From IMG/VR virus record IMGVR_UViG_3300043544_000428, positions 1 to 38,347 of that record: a DNA stretch of 38,347 nucleotides. One strand, given 5' to 3'. This document shows positions 15,801-24,496 of this stretch, in pieces; position 1 is the stretch's first letter; every line of letters begins with the position of its first letter. The notes under the pieces were generated by a model, which made no database searches, was not told the origin of the DNA, and saw nothing but the letters and a program-made list of their open reading frames with translations. The position numbers and the translations under genes were made by a program. This DNA is from a virus.

Positions 15801-18256
15801 TCCTTTATGCTGTCCTTATTCTCTCTAACTTGCCGAGAAGCGTAATACATGCTTTCTATCAAATTATTAAGAGTTTCTGCATTTTTTCTAACAAGAATGT
15901 TTACTTCATCCTCTTCCCCACTACTGAGGGTCGCAGTTAAATCTAAAACTGCTTTATCCACGCCGCTTCTGACATCATTACCAATTTGATCAAGAAGTTC
16001 TCCACTTTTGTCAAGCAACGAAATCAGCCGTAAAAAAAGTTTTAAGACTCTATTCTCATTTTTAAGCATTAAAGATCTTGTATCCAGAGAGTCTAAAAGT
16101 GCCGAAAAAGTAATAGACTCATCTAATGGGTTCTTATCCAGTAGTTTGGTTATAGCGTCATCTAAGTTCTTTGCTTTTATTCCATAGGTTTCTTCTAAGT
16201 CATCCAAAATTTCTGAAGTTACTTCCTCTAGTCCTTTTGTAACCTCCACATAAGTTTTTCCTTCGTCTTCCTCATATATTGGTTGGCCTTCGACTTTTGG
16301 AGTTTCTTCTAAAACACCCCCTGTATCAACTTCTTCATAGGATTCTTCTTCATCTTCAAAAGAGTGGATTTTACCTACATCTTCCTTGAACTCATCTTCA
16401 AGCTTTTCCTTTAATCTAGCTTCCCAAGATCTAATTGAATTTTTAACAAGATCAAGGTCTAACGAATTATCTTTAGACAAAAATGCTTCGCTAACTTGCT
16501 TAGTCATTTTGACCGCATAAGCGTCTCTCAGCGCATCTATAATTGAATCTTTTTTGCTAATAGAAAGGTCAAGAATTCCTCCCGGTCTAAATGTTTCAGA
16601 CATTATAAAACTTGCATCATTTTTATTAAAACCTAGGCTTCTAAGTAAAAACTCAAATAAAGAAACTTCTTCTTGATACTCAACTTTACCTTCATAGTTA
16701 AAAGTAGAATAAGAAACACTAGAATCTGCAGAAAGTCTTGCCAACATTTCAAACAAAAGCTTACCGTCTATACTCTTATCTTGAACAGAAAAAGCTTTAA
16801 TCAGGGTTAAAAATTTTGAAGCCAAAGGAGAAAAGCGGTAAGTTATTTCTTCTGTGTCGTCAGAAATAGTTAGCTCAAGGCTTCCATCTGAAGAATGCTT
16901 TAAATTAAAATTTCTCAACAAATATAGCAAAAAGTTTCCCGCCAAATATGGAATATCTTGTGCCGCAGACCATGCGATTGAAGTTTTTTTATTCGTAACC
17001 TTCACAACAGAAGCAACATCTACAAAAAAGTTATAACGTGATGGTGATTTTAAAAATTTTCCTTTGATAAACTTCAGTTCAGAATCTTCTTCTATGGATT
17101 TAAAGATTTCTTCTCTACACTTATCCGCCCCATTGGAATACCTTTCTATACACAACTTAAATTTCTTTGAAGCGTCTGCTAGATTTTCAAATCTGCCTTT
17201 CAAAAATTCTGTTATTGGAGAAAATAAATATCTGCCAAAACCAATTGTATGAGATTTTGTCCATTCGTTCATCATCCAATGAGCATCCTCAAAAACAGTC
17301 AAGGACTTTTCAAGGAAAGAACTGACATCTTCTACTTGGCGGAAAAGCTGTCTAAGCACATCTTCATTTAGGTCTTCCTCAAAATAATATTCGTCCAATT
17401 TTTTATATAACTCTTCTGCCGCCCTTACCCAACTTAAAATTTCTTCTAATTGGTCTTGTTCTATAAGCTTATCTAGCGATACAAAATAATCTTTTTTAAG
17501 CGCCTCATCAAAACGCTTAAGAATTTTTCCTATGGTGGCTCTGGAGTCCTCCAAAAGTTTGAGAGTAGCTAATCTTTCTCTTTCCTCTTCATCTATTTGG
17601 AAAATGTCTTCTGGAAATTCTTCTTCAAAGCCCTCCTTTGACTCTTCTAAAAGATCTTCGTCATCTTCAAAAGAAATATCTATATTAATCCAATCTTCAT
17701 CTTCCTCCTCTTTTTTTTCTTCTAAAATATCATCAACACCAAAAGATTCTAAAAAATCGTTAAGACTTTCTGCAAACTCATCTAAAGGGCTTAAGTTTTC
17801 TTCTTCTTCTTGTTTCTCTTGCTCTTCTTCCTCTTCTTTTTCTTCTAACTTGTCTGGTTCTTCTTCTGATTCTTCCATTTGTTGCTCTTCCTCATCTTCA
17901 AAACTAATTTCAATATCACTTTCTTGTTCTTCTTTTCTTTCCTCTTGTTCTAAAAGTTGGTTAAGCTTTCTTTTGGCCTCTTCAATTCGTTTTTCTTCCT
18001 CTTGTTCGGTAAGTTCTTCTCCAGGTTTTCTAATAGCTAGTTCTCCATAAGTTGCATACCAAGAATCATAATCTTGCAAAACCCACTCAACGTCATCAAT
18101 TAAAATGCCATTACCTGGTAGTTTTTCTCCAGAAAAATAGGGATTTAAGGGTCCATGTTTTTTTTCTCCAGAGGGGTTATAAATTACATACCCATCTGGT
18201 ACATACGTATATATCGGACCTTCTTCTGTATATCTTACTTCACTATTATTTTTCAT
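12860..18256 (-). CDS. Giant protein 2: acidic multidomain virion-type protein, 1798 aa
   Basis: No enzymatic motif is recognised. Residues 19-43 carry the giants' N-terminal module in a degenerate form (V-P-D-G-Y-V-I-Y, then P-Y-F-S-G-E-K-L-P-G-N-G), followed by W-V-L at 58-60 and L-T-E-Q-E-E-E-K-R-I-E-E-A-K-R. Residues about 80-225 are extremely Glu-rich and contain two copies of a short motif (D/N-I-E/D-I-S-F-E-D, then acidic, then E-E-S); a third S-F-E-D-E-E-E lies near 630. A second low-complexity Glu/Pro/Lys linker lies about 1085-1210. The C-terminal third has several short beta modules, two with D-x-S-G-x-x. The ATG is 3 nt after the previous stop, so it is translationally coupled. 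Role inferred: packaged or ejected protein. Confidence 0.75.
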   Translation of the reverse strand: MKNNSEVRYTEEGPIYTYVPDGYVIYNPSGEKKHGPLNPYFSGEKLPGNGILIDDVEWVLQDYDSWYATYGELAIRKPGEELTEQEEEKRIEEAKRKLNQLLEQEERKEEQESDIEISFEDEEEQQMEESEEEPDKLEEKEEEEEQEKQEEEENLSPLDEFAESLNDFLESFGVDDILEEKKEEEDEDWINIDISFEDDEDLLEESKEGFEEEFPEDIFQIDEEERERLATLKLLEDSRATIGKILKRFDEALKKDYFVSLDKLIEQDQLEEILSWVRAAEELYKKLDEYYFEEDLNEDVLRQLFRQVEDVSSFLEKSLTVFEDAHWMMNEWTKSHTIGFGRYLFSPITEFLKGRFENLADASKKFKLCIERYSNGADKCREEIFKSIEEDSELKFIKGKFLKSPSRYNFFVDVASVVKVTNKKTSIAWSAAQDIPYLAGNFLLYLLRNFNLKHSSDGSLELTISDDTEEITYRFSPLASKFLTLIKAFSVQDKSIDGKLLFEMLARLSADSSVSYSTFNYEGKVEYQEEVSLFEFLLRSLGFNKNDASFIMSETFRPGGILDLSISKKDSIIDALRDAYAVKMTKQVSEAFLSKDNSLDLDLVKNSIRSWEARLKEKLEDEFKEDVGKIHSFEDEEESYEEVDTGGVLEETPKVEGQPIYEEDEGKTYVEVTKGLEEVTSEILDDLEETYGIKAKNLDDAITKLLDKNPLDESITFSALLDSLDTRSLMLKNENRVLKLFLRLISLLDKSGELLDQIGNDVRSGVDKAVLDLTATLSSGEEDEVNILVRKNAETLNNLIESMYYASRQVRENKDSIKDNSKFIIDALKNTIVLSSVSSSYIQNNGDILSMSVGLRDYVKEVLDRVFGTGNQPGELLAESLEEFKDSRTIASFVRDPLLKAYIPLNLNNVRRAGTEEFPVKFSAEPRNFSKIREILESVEVDGKNFRFKTTKNVSVSGDPEEFFKNVVSLSTKEIYETEDEEIADYSSIKFNYAGDQYELIITRTVGEEGEEDSAVIDGRSVKLVKGWKVEVTKGDDIVVSRQLTNDEFNIINRAPSLSGNEASKALKTLLRGVLGYLEKENIKEKISNVPVLENISEAEGEPQKLELEEETDTLQETAQEPEEQKLEPESTPEGESVENLEESKMEGEEEEIKNIEQEEPQKPPEDRGKSTKITKLQKEKKKVSKDEKVNEELETITEESIKDVVEKAVKSRPSKAKKAKTVSKLHEVEQKIKTGVASNFRKHVTPDGAYYSTSSDFEKTTFADVMEVLNHKNIQSLLVYGEREDNFDGAVIVERVNNKNYRITLAPSMDFANAVFGNKDRPKTGKKIEKIAAITLSSKDLEALKGANIHSVMSELLKTGKVLDKPVFEGEGGFEDLPLLARTQRDIETMTLGNVLAGEENTQIGTRFSFALDEETGEDIFDYSLYVDKNNARLVLRDSSGNVVYERIFLGKDFENLRKLKIKDIFDTESIQREVTEHYREKKKREKEEERKRRLKEFLNSETRDLSFSGLGVKGSYEVSGDKVHYYFEKSGKRYSVTVPLGVLQEAENFEEIFKELAKRKIEEEQKQLEQSSSIEEEDFKFALEDLFSGKINDLKIKTERGFVMKLKEKGKDEVSFELYDPSGRFIKSISQDKKSLLSGGLATLARAFKVLSKPMGVGDSGKFVSFVNYKPIREVTDQTSKEGQVEDVGVEERKESANKEENLEKESSAKEERNEEEKVSIDKEALKSAVDEVLASSSTTLQALYGGKPISIALSFNGDNIWTIVLPPKDEGGESKRITLNVKEYCKDYLSAFLML

Positions 18257-18259
18257 AGC

Positions 18260-18562
18260 TTATGTGCATTTTTGCTTATAGACCCTATATAACCCATCTC
18301 CAAATAAATTATCAATTACAGGATTATCAGATATATGATCTATCATGGCGCAAATTGTTTCGTCATCCAAATCGTCCTCAGAGAAAAGATAAGACAACAT
18401 TTGAATATCTCTAATATATTTTTCAAACTCTTCTCCATCTTCATCTTCAAATACACGTGGATAAGAATGTATGATTTTATCTTTTTCCCAGGGTTGTAGG
18501 TTGTTCAAAAACATCAAAACAAACTCTTTGACAATGCTTTCTCTTTCAGAATCTAAATACAT
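18260..18562 (-). CDS. Small acidic protein between giants, 100 aa
   Basis: The family is not recognised. The product (MYLDSERESIVKEFVLMFLN...) is strongly acidic and helical, with F-V-L-M-F-L-N-N-L near the N-terminus and S-E-D-D-L-D-D-E-T-I-C-A-M-I-D near 75. GGGGGT about 8 nt before ATG 18562 serves as its ribosome site, and its stop is 3 nt before the ATG of the 1798-aa gene. The arrangement of a small acidic protein followed by a giant is repeated by the 158-aa/1393-aa pair, which makes a chaperone-client relation attractive but unproven. Cys residues near the C-terminus show no metal-binding pattern. Confidence 0.7.
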   Translation of the reverse strand: MYLDSERESIVKEFVLMFLNNLQPWEKDKIIHSYPRVFEDEDGEEFEKYIRDIQMLSYLFSEDDLDDETICAMIDHISDNPVIDNLFGDGLYRVYKQKCT

Positions 18563-18576
18563 ATATCTATACCCCC

Positions 18577-21500
18577 TTAAATAAATATACCGTGAACAAG
18601 CTTCTCTATTTCTTTATCAGTTAAGTTAGAAGATTTTGCACGTTTTTGTATAATGTCTCTAAACATTTCAACTATTTTTTCTCTTTGCACCGCCAACTCA
18701 TCAGAGATGGTGCTATAGTTCTCAAAACTTCCAAGCCATCCTTCTAATGCATCTAAAATTCTTCCTTGTTGTCCTCTATTAACCCTTGAAAGGAGAGTCC
18801 TATATCTACGTAAGTATCCTTCTGTTCTTTCTAGTCCAAGCCAGGTATTGATTTGTTCTGCAAGTAGGTGCAATTCGGATCTTTCTCTTTCGTCCAATTC
18901 TGTTGCGGGTCTTTTTCCTTGAATCTCTTTGGCCGATGGCAACTTAGGTTTACTAGCCACATCCTGTAGGGTTGCCAAAACTGTTCTTTGCAGTACTGGA
19001 AATACTGTTGCAGCATCTAGTACTGTTCTTTGCTTGACACTTAAGGACTCTAGATACTTTTCTTTTTCTCTTATTTCTTCTTCGAGTTTTTTAATGTCTT
19101 CTGGTTTCGCTTTGCTTCGTTTTAGTTTTGCCAAAAGGTTCTTTTTAGCTTCTATATCTTCTCTTTCTTTGGAAATATCTGTAAAAAGTTGGGCACTACG
19201 CACACCTCTGGCTGAGGCCTGACGCAATTCTTCATAAGAATAAGGCGAGAAAACTAAGGTTTTTGAAGAAGGCAAGTTTAGACCACGACCAGCGGCTCTC
19301 GTAGTTAGAACAGTAATTGTTTTTAAACCGTGTCTATTTGTGTATTGTTTAATGATCCTTTCTTGTTTTTCCACAGGAGTTCCACCTATAATTGCACCAA
19401 CTGCAGTATCATTTGGATCATGTAAATTCTTGGCTAATCTATAAATAGACGATGCGTGCTTTCTAGAGGGAGAAAGAATAATAGCTTTGTGCTCAAATCC
19501 AAGAACGGGCTTATCAGATAAAGAAAACGCATCATTAAGCTTATCTTTATTATTTTCGTAAACATTCACATCTTGATAAAGGTTAACAAATAGGCTAAGT
19601 AAAGTATAAGGATCTAGCTTAATTGTTTCTCCTTCAAGATCATACTCGGTGTTGGGATCAGAAAGGGACTCTAATAGTAGCTTAATTTCTCCTTTTTGGG
19701 ATAAATTAAAAGGAGATTGAAATTTAGCTGGATCATACTCAACTTCCTTTCTTTCTCCTTCTTCTTTCACGTAATAATTTATGCGGAAATATACCTCATC
19801 TCCGTTGCGTTTTAGTTCTATTTCAAAGGGCGGTTCATTAGAATCTAAATCAAGCTCAATAAGTTTCTGTGCGTGCCTCATAGCGATATTGAAGACTGCA
19901 GACATTGCCATATTTCTAGCACGAATAAAGTTCTTGCGCAAGTTAAACTCTTCATCTCTTTGTCCAACGCCAAGCATTGACACGCCTTGATCTTCTTGTG
20001 ATTCTTGGCGCTGTATATCGTCAATATCTTCTACATCAGCCGATAAATCATCCCCTCTCCCTACAACCCCCGCATAGTTAGGGAAATAAATCATGTCTTT
20101 GTTTGTAAGCCCGTAAATTCTGCCATCACTAGTTTTGGTAGAAAATGGGCTAAACTCAATGCCAGCAACATTATTAAGAGTGCGAGATAAATCTTCTATA
20201 GTTATTCCGGCAGAACCAAGTGATACTCTTAAGCCTTCTAACAATTTATCAAGGGCCGTTTCAAAATTTTGCCTAAATTCTTGCTCATTCGCTACTCCGT
20301 ACAAATGAGTGGCCATACTAGAAGCTATATCAAGATATAACTCACGAATAGTTTTTGTACTGCTTTCAGTTTGGCCTTCCGCAACTTTTCTATAAAGTTC
20401 CCTGATTTTATCTTTTTTGTTTTCCGATTCTGTACTACCAAAAATCTCTTTGACTATGTCAATATTTGGAACTTTTACGTTCATTGTCTTATCAAATCCA
20501 TATTCAAAAGCACGATCCCTAGGGAAAATTCCTAACAATGCTTCTCTTTGCATTTGTAGAAAAGCTGGTCTGTAGCTTTCTGATAGATAGGTAAGATCAA
20601 TCTCGCTATTGCTTTTATAACCCGATTTAGAGCCCTTACCCTTTCCTTTAGGAGAATATAAAATTCCGGGCGCTGTTATAGCAACATCTCTTTCATCAGA
20701 TAATGCCTTAGCCCTAGTAACTTGATCAAGAGCTGTATACAAAACCAAAGGCTTTAACATAACATCTTCTGAGTGGGGCAGTACTCTTATCTCTTCATTG
20801 TTAAAGTTATCACTCACTAGAGGAATATCAAACTCCAATAAAGCATTTTTTTCTCCAATTACCGCACTAACTTTTTTAGAAGAAACACCATCAGCTTCTG
20901 ATTTTATATAACCCTTAATTTTTTGTCCATATATAGTATCATTTGTTAATTTTGAAGAAAAGGCTCTTAAAACCCTAAGAGATCCAGATTTCCACAGATA
21001 AATATTTCTTCCACCAACCTTATATAGATAAACAGACTTTGGATCCAAAATGTTTCCGTAATAGTGTGTTAAGTTTAATAATGCGGCGGTGTTTAAAGGA
21101 GAAGTAGACACTTCTTCAGCGTTTAACAACCATACAAGACCTTTGTTTGTGTCTGATGTAATACCGGATTTAATAGCCGCCATAGTTCTATGCCGTAAGG
21201 TTGCCGGGTTCATTACCATACCAGCTTCGTCAATTACCATACCTCCAAAAACGCTATCATTTAAAGTAATGTTCACATCAACAATTTTTCTAACATTCGG
21301 AGAAAAATATCCTTTCCCTTGATTCACATAAGGAATAGCTAATGACTTTATTCTGATGGGCTTACTCATTGTAATCAGCGCTCTTGAGTCGTTGCTAAAA
21401 AGCCTATCAGCATTAGTTTCTTTTGACGCTCTTTGGGTCTTGTAAGTTCCAACAATAACCATATCTGGTAATTTTTGGGGAACGCCAGTTTCGGTCAATT

Positions 21501-24465
21501 CTTTGTACGCTGACTCTAACTCATTTTTTTTCTTTACTAACTCTAGGTACTCTTTGCCCTTTGGAGAATTTTTATCTAGTTTTGCCCCTTGCCCTTGAAG
21601 TTCATTTATCCTACGTTCAATCTGCTTTAAAGAGTAAAGTAAGGTAAGAAGTTTGTAAGAAGCTTCCCTTTTGTTAACGTCAACATCTCTAACTACCAAA
21701 ACATCAGCATTGGGAACAATAAATCCCCCAGAAAGTCCAAAAACATTTTGCGCATCCCTTACCCAGTTTCCAATAACGTTTTCTGGAGCAAAGACTAAGA
21801 CTGGTTTATCTGGATGTATAATTCCAAGGTCCTTTCCTAAAAGAATCGTTCCTATCTGAGTAACAGTCTTTCCAAGTCCGCCCTCCCAAAATAGAATGGA
21901 GCCAACCTTTTCAGAAAACCCTCCTTGGTGTCTATTAAGCGCCTTATTTAAGGAGAATACCGTGCCGTATAACTGATAGAGGTAAATACTATTTTTTTGC
22001 TTTTCCAAATTATTTAAAAATCTTCCGTGCAAAATTTTGTTTGCATCTTCCTCTATAAGTTTGTCCAAAGTTTCTTTTGATGGTCTTGATGGGTTATTCA
22101 GCCTTTCAAATTCATCTTTAAGGGGATTTTGAATTAAAAGGGATATAACTCTAGAAAAAGCTCTTTTGTTTTCTTCAAGGCTTTGGCCAGTTAGTCCCAG
22201 GAAGGTAATTCTTGAACTTCTTACTATTCCGTTCTGTCCAAAAATTAAATCTACATCATTCTTTAGCTGTGATGCCGTTCTTTCGGATATTATTCCTCTT
22301 TCACGGAATAGATAGTCAATATAATCTTTTATATTATCCCTTATTTCTGAATCAGAATATATATTTCGTCCATCAAAGAATATCCCGTAAACTTTTGCTT
22401 CTACTTGATCTGCAAATTCTTCTTGTTTTTGTACAAATTCTCTTGTTATAGTTTTTGTATCTTCATCGCCAAAGCTGTGTAAAACACGAACATATTCTCC
22501 ACTAGCCACTAGCTTTTTAAATTCATTTATACCCTTTAAGAAGTCCTCAAGTTTACTTGTGCTTACGGCCCCCCGAGAAAGGACTGAACGAATCAAGGAT
22601 ACATCTCTAATAATCTTGTCTAGTGATTGAGCCCTTTCGGACGGATTCACAGGCCCCCTATTCACTTGCTCAAGGTCTTTTTCAAGACCCTTAAGTTTTT
22701 CTGAAAGATTTCTAAAAAACTCCCTAATCTCAGATTCGTTGGTTGTTAATATGCCTTCTTTAATAAGTCTATCTATTAAAGACCCGCTTTTGATTCTTAG
22801 TTCTTCCCCCGAAGAAAAACCGAGCATTATGGAAATTGGTATACCTTTAACTCCTGCTTCTTTGAGGTTGTCAAACAATAAATTTAGGGTATCACCAGAA
22901 AACTCTGCTAACCTTCTTCCGTGATATTGCTCACTAATTCCCTCTGAAAGATTTGGGTTAGTTGCAAATACTGACGATGTTTCACGCAAATAATCTCTCA
23001 CATTTCTAGATGTGGCGGCATCTATATTTCTTAAAAGAACATTAAATAGGAAGTTCAGATATGGTTTTGTGGTATCCCAGTTATCTACACTCAATCTTCC
23101 TTTTTCGCTTACAATTGGTACTTTATCTGTAAAAAGGAAAAGATAATCTTTTAAAAGTACATCTACTAAACTTGGATCTTTTGTAAATGGATCTTCAAAT
23201 ACTTTGGTATTCCCCGCCGCTACAAGATTACTTTCAAGCTCTTCATCTTGAAGAACGTCTGTTAGTTTAACTAATACTATATCTCCAGATTTATTATCTC
23301 TAGCAATAACTCCAAACTTTTGCGCCTTTTCGGCTACAGATATTTTATCAAATAACTCAGTTACATTTTCCTTAGGAACGCTTTTCTCTTTTAATGCGTA
23401 TCTTAACAATTCTCTCAAAATTGTTTCGTAAGGCACATATTTTGTAGATACCTTTGTTCTTTTCTCTTTTGAAATATTTAACTCTGTGGCTAATCTACCA
23501 ACTATATCCTCATAACTTATAGCGTCCTGTTTCTGCTCTTCCTCACTAGCGCCTTCAATCTCCTCAAGAATTGAAGAAACAATATTTGGAAGATTCTCTC
23601 CAACAATACTTTCTAGTTTTGTTAGATTATCTAAAAATACTCTCTTCTCATCCTTGTTTAGACGATCAACAATCTCCTTTAAAAGTTCTGCACTAAATCC
23701 ACTTTTTGAAAATTCTTTCTCTAATTGAGGGTCTTGTTTAAATAGATCATTTAACTTTTTAACCAAAAAAGTTTTTAAATTATTAAAAGCGGTTTCTGCT
23801 ACTTTCTTTTCATCTTCAGAAAGTTCTCTGCCTTCTTGTTGTATAGGAATGACTAAATACTTCTGGCCTAGAGATTCTATAGGTATTTGTCCAACAAATT
23901 GTCCGGGCAAATATACCTTTCCAGTTTCAACGTTTTCCAGCATGAAGCCTGGCGGAACTCTAATCAAGTATTGCTTGCCGCCAATGGTCTTCATGTACTC
24001 TTTTTCGCCAGAAGAAAACGAAAAAGATTTTAGTACTTCCCCATAGCTTTCTTGACTCTTCTTGCCTTTTAAGTAATAGGACAATATAGGTAGAACTGGA
24101 TAAGTTCTCTCAACTAGGTTTGTATGATCATCTTGATCTTCATCTAGGCCGAGCGCCGATTTTTCAACTGTCTTATCTGAAATTTGCTTTACGACATAAC
24201 CATTCCAAGACAAAAGATCTATCAAGTTTATTAAGTGTTCTTTTGTATCTGGAATGCTTATTTTTGCTTTATAAATAAGCTTTTTGCTTATATTGGCAGG
24301 AGAAAGATTGAAAATAAAGCTTTTTAACAAGGACCTTAGATCTTGTCTAACATTCTCGTTTTCTGAAAGAACGTTGTATTCAACAGAATCCTTGTCAACC
24401 GTTGCAACTACTACAGCTTCCGCACCTGTATCAACTCTACGAAGTTGTATTACTTTTCTAATCAT
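18577..24465 (-). CDS. Giant protein 3: SNF2-type helicase multidomain protein (DarB-like role possible), 1962 aa
   Basis: This is a superfamily 2 helicase embedded in a giant protein. Walker A F-W-E-G-G-L-G-K-T ends at residue 867; motif Ia V-L-V-F-A-P-E-N-V-I-G-N-W follows within about 50 residues. Walker B is M-V-I-D-E-A-G (D1079, E1080). The second lobe lies at about 1640-1760 with T-R-A-A-G-R-G-L-N-L and motif VI R-Q-A-S-A-R-G-V-R. Between lobes are about 550 residues of insertion. The giants' module is at 170-192 (V-P-P-G-F-M-L-E, then V-Y-L-P-G-Q-F-V-G), preceded here by an extra 165-residue domain. P1 DarB is a known large virion-borne helicase protein that protects DNA from restriction; the same role here is inference. 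No Shine-Dalgarno precedes ATG 24465; a TGCTAAAAT box lies 11 nt upstream. Confidence 0.85.
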   Translation of the reverse strand: MIRKVIQLRRVDTGAEAVVVATVDKDSVEYNVLSENENVRQDLRSLLKSFIFNLSPANISKKLIYKAKISIPDTKEHLINLIDLLSWNGYVVKQISDKTVEKSALGLDEDQDDHTNLVERTYPVLPILSYYLKGKKSQESYGEVLKSFSFSSGEKEYMKTIGGKQYLIRVPPGFMLENVETGKVYLPGQFVGQIPIESLGQKYLVIPIQQEGRELSEDEKKVAETAFNNLKTFLVKKLNDLFKQDPQLEKEFSKSGFSAELLKEIVDRLNKDEKRVFLDNLTKLESIVGENLPNIVSSILEEIEGASEEEQKQDAISYEDIVGRLATELNISKEKRTKVSTKYVPYETILRELLRYALKEKSVPKENVTELFDKISVAEKAQKFGVIARDNKSGDIVLVKLTDVLQDEELESNLVAAGNTKVFEDPFTKDPSLVDVLLKDYLFLFTDKVPIVSEKGRLSVDNWDTTKPYLNFLFNVLLRNIDAATSRNVRDYLRETSSVFATNPNLSEGISEQYHGRRLAEFSGDTLNLLFDNLKEAGVKGIPISIMLGFSSGEELRIKSGSLIDRLIKEGILTTNESEIREFFRNLSEKLKGLEKDLEQVNRGPVNPSERAQSLDKIIRDVSLIRSVLSRGAVSTSKLEDFLKGINEFKKLVASGEYVRVLHSFGDEDTKTITREFVQKQEEFADQVEAKVYGIFFDGRNIYSDSEIRDNIKDYIDYLFRERGIISERTASQLKNDVDLIFGQNGIVRSSRITFLGLTGQSLEENKRAFSRVISLLIQNPLKDEFERLNNPSRPSKETLDKLIEEDANKILHGRFLNNLEKQKNSIYLYQLYGTVFSLNKALNRHQGGFSEKVGSILFWEGGLGKTVTQIGTILLGKDLGIIHPDKPVLVFAPENVIGNWVRDAQNVFGLSGGFIVPNADVLVVRDVDVNKREASYKLLTLLYSLKQIERRINELQGQGAKLDKNSPKGKEYLELVKKKNELESAYKELTETGVPQKLPDMVIVGTYKTQRASKETNADRLFSNDSRALITMSKPIRIKSLAIPYVNQGKGYFSPNVRKIVDVNITLNDSVFGGMVIDEAGMVMNPATLRHRTMAAIKSGITSDTNKGLVWLLNAEEVSTSPLNTAALLNLTHYYGNILDPKSVYLYKVGGRNIYLWKSGSLRVLRAFSSKLTNDTIYGQKIKGYIKSEADGVSSKKVSAVIGEKNALLEFDIPLVSDNFNNEEIRVLPHSEDVMLKPLVLYTALDQVTRAKALSDERDVAITAPGILYSPKGKGKGSKSGYKSNSEIDLTYLSESYRPAFLQMQREALLGIFPRDRAFEYGFDKTMNVKVPNIDIVKEIFGSTESENKKDKIRELYRKVAEGQTESSTKTIRELYLDIASSMATHLYGVANEQEFRQNFETALDKLLEGLRVSLGSAGITIEDLSRTLNNVAGIEFSPFSTKTSDGRIYGLTNKDMIYFPNYAGVVGRGDDLSADVEDIDDIQRQESQEDQGVSMLGVGQRDEEFNLRKNFIRARNMAMSAVFNIAMRHAQKLIELDLDSNEPPFEIELKRNGDEVYFRINYYVKEEGERKEVEYDPAKFQSPFNLSQKGEIKLLLESLSDPNTEYDLEGETIKLDPYTLLSLFVNLYQDVNVYENNKDKLNDAFSLSDKPVLGFEHKAIILSPSRKHASSIYRLAKNLHDPNDTAVGAIIGGTPVEKQERIIKQYTNRHGLKTITVLTTRAAGRGLNLPSSKTLVFSPYSYEELRQASARGVRSAQLFTDISKEREDIEAKKNLLAKLKRSKAKPEDIKKLEEEIREKEKYLESLSVKQRTVLDAATVFPVLQRTVLATLQDVASKPKLPSAKEIQGKRPATELDERERSELHLLAEQINTWLGLERTEGYLRRYRTLLSRVNRGQQGRILDALEGWLGSFENYSTISDELAVQREKIVEMFRDIIQKRAKSSNLTDKEIEKLVHGIFI

Positions 24466-24476
24466 AGTCTATAAAT

Positions 24477-24482
24477 ATTTTA
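24477..24482 (-). promoter_or_regulatory. Weak candidate -10 before the 1962-aa gene
   Basis: The 31-nt gap upstream of the 1962-aa gene contains TGCTAAAAT on the minus strand, an extended -10-like element 11 nt from the ATG, adjoining the palindrome TAGCATGCTA (24481-24490). No -35 is seen, so this is tentative. Confidence 0.25.
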
Positions 24483-24496
24483 GCATGCTATACAAA

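Noticed and set aside
17532-18050. Ser-rich 172-codon plus-strand ORF
   Set aside because: Antisense of the Glu-rich N-terminal region of the 1798-aa protein; no ribosome site or promoter.
24481-24490. Palindrome TAGCATGCTA before the 1962-aa gene
   Set aside because: A 10-bp palindrome alone is common by chance in AT-rich DNA; not called an operator.
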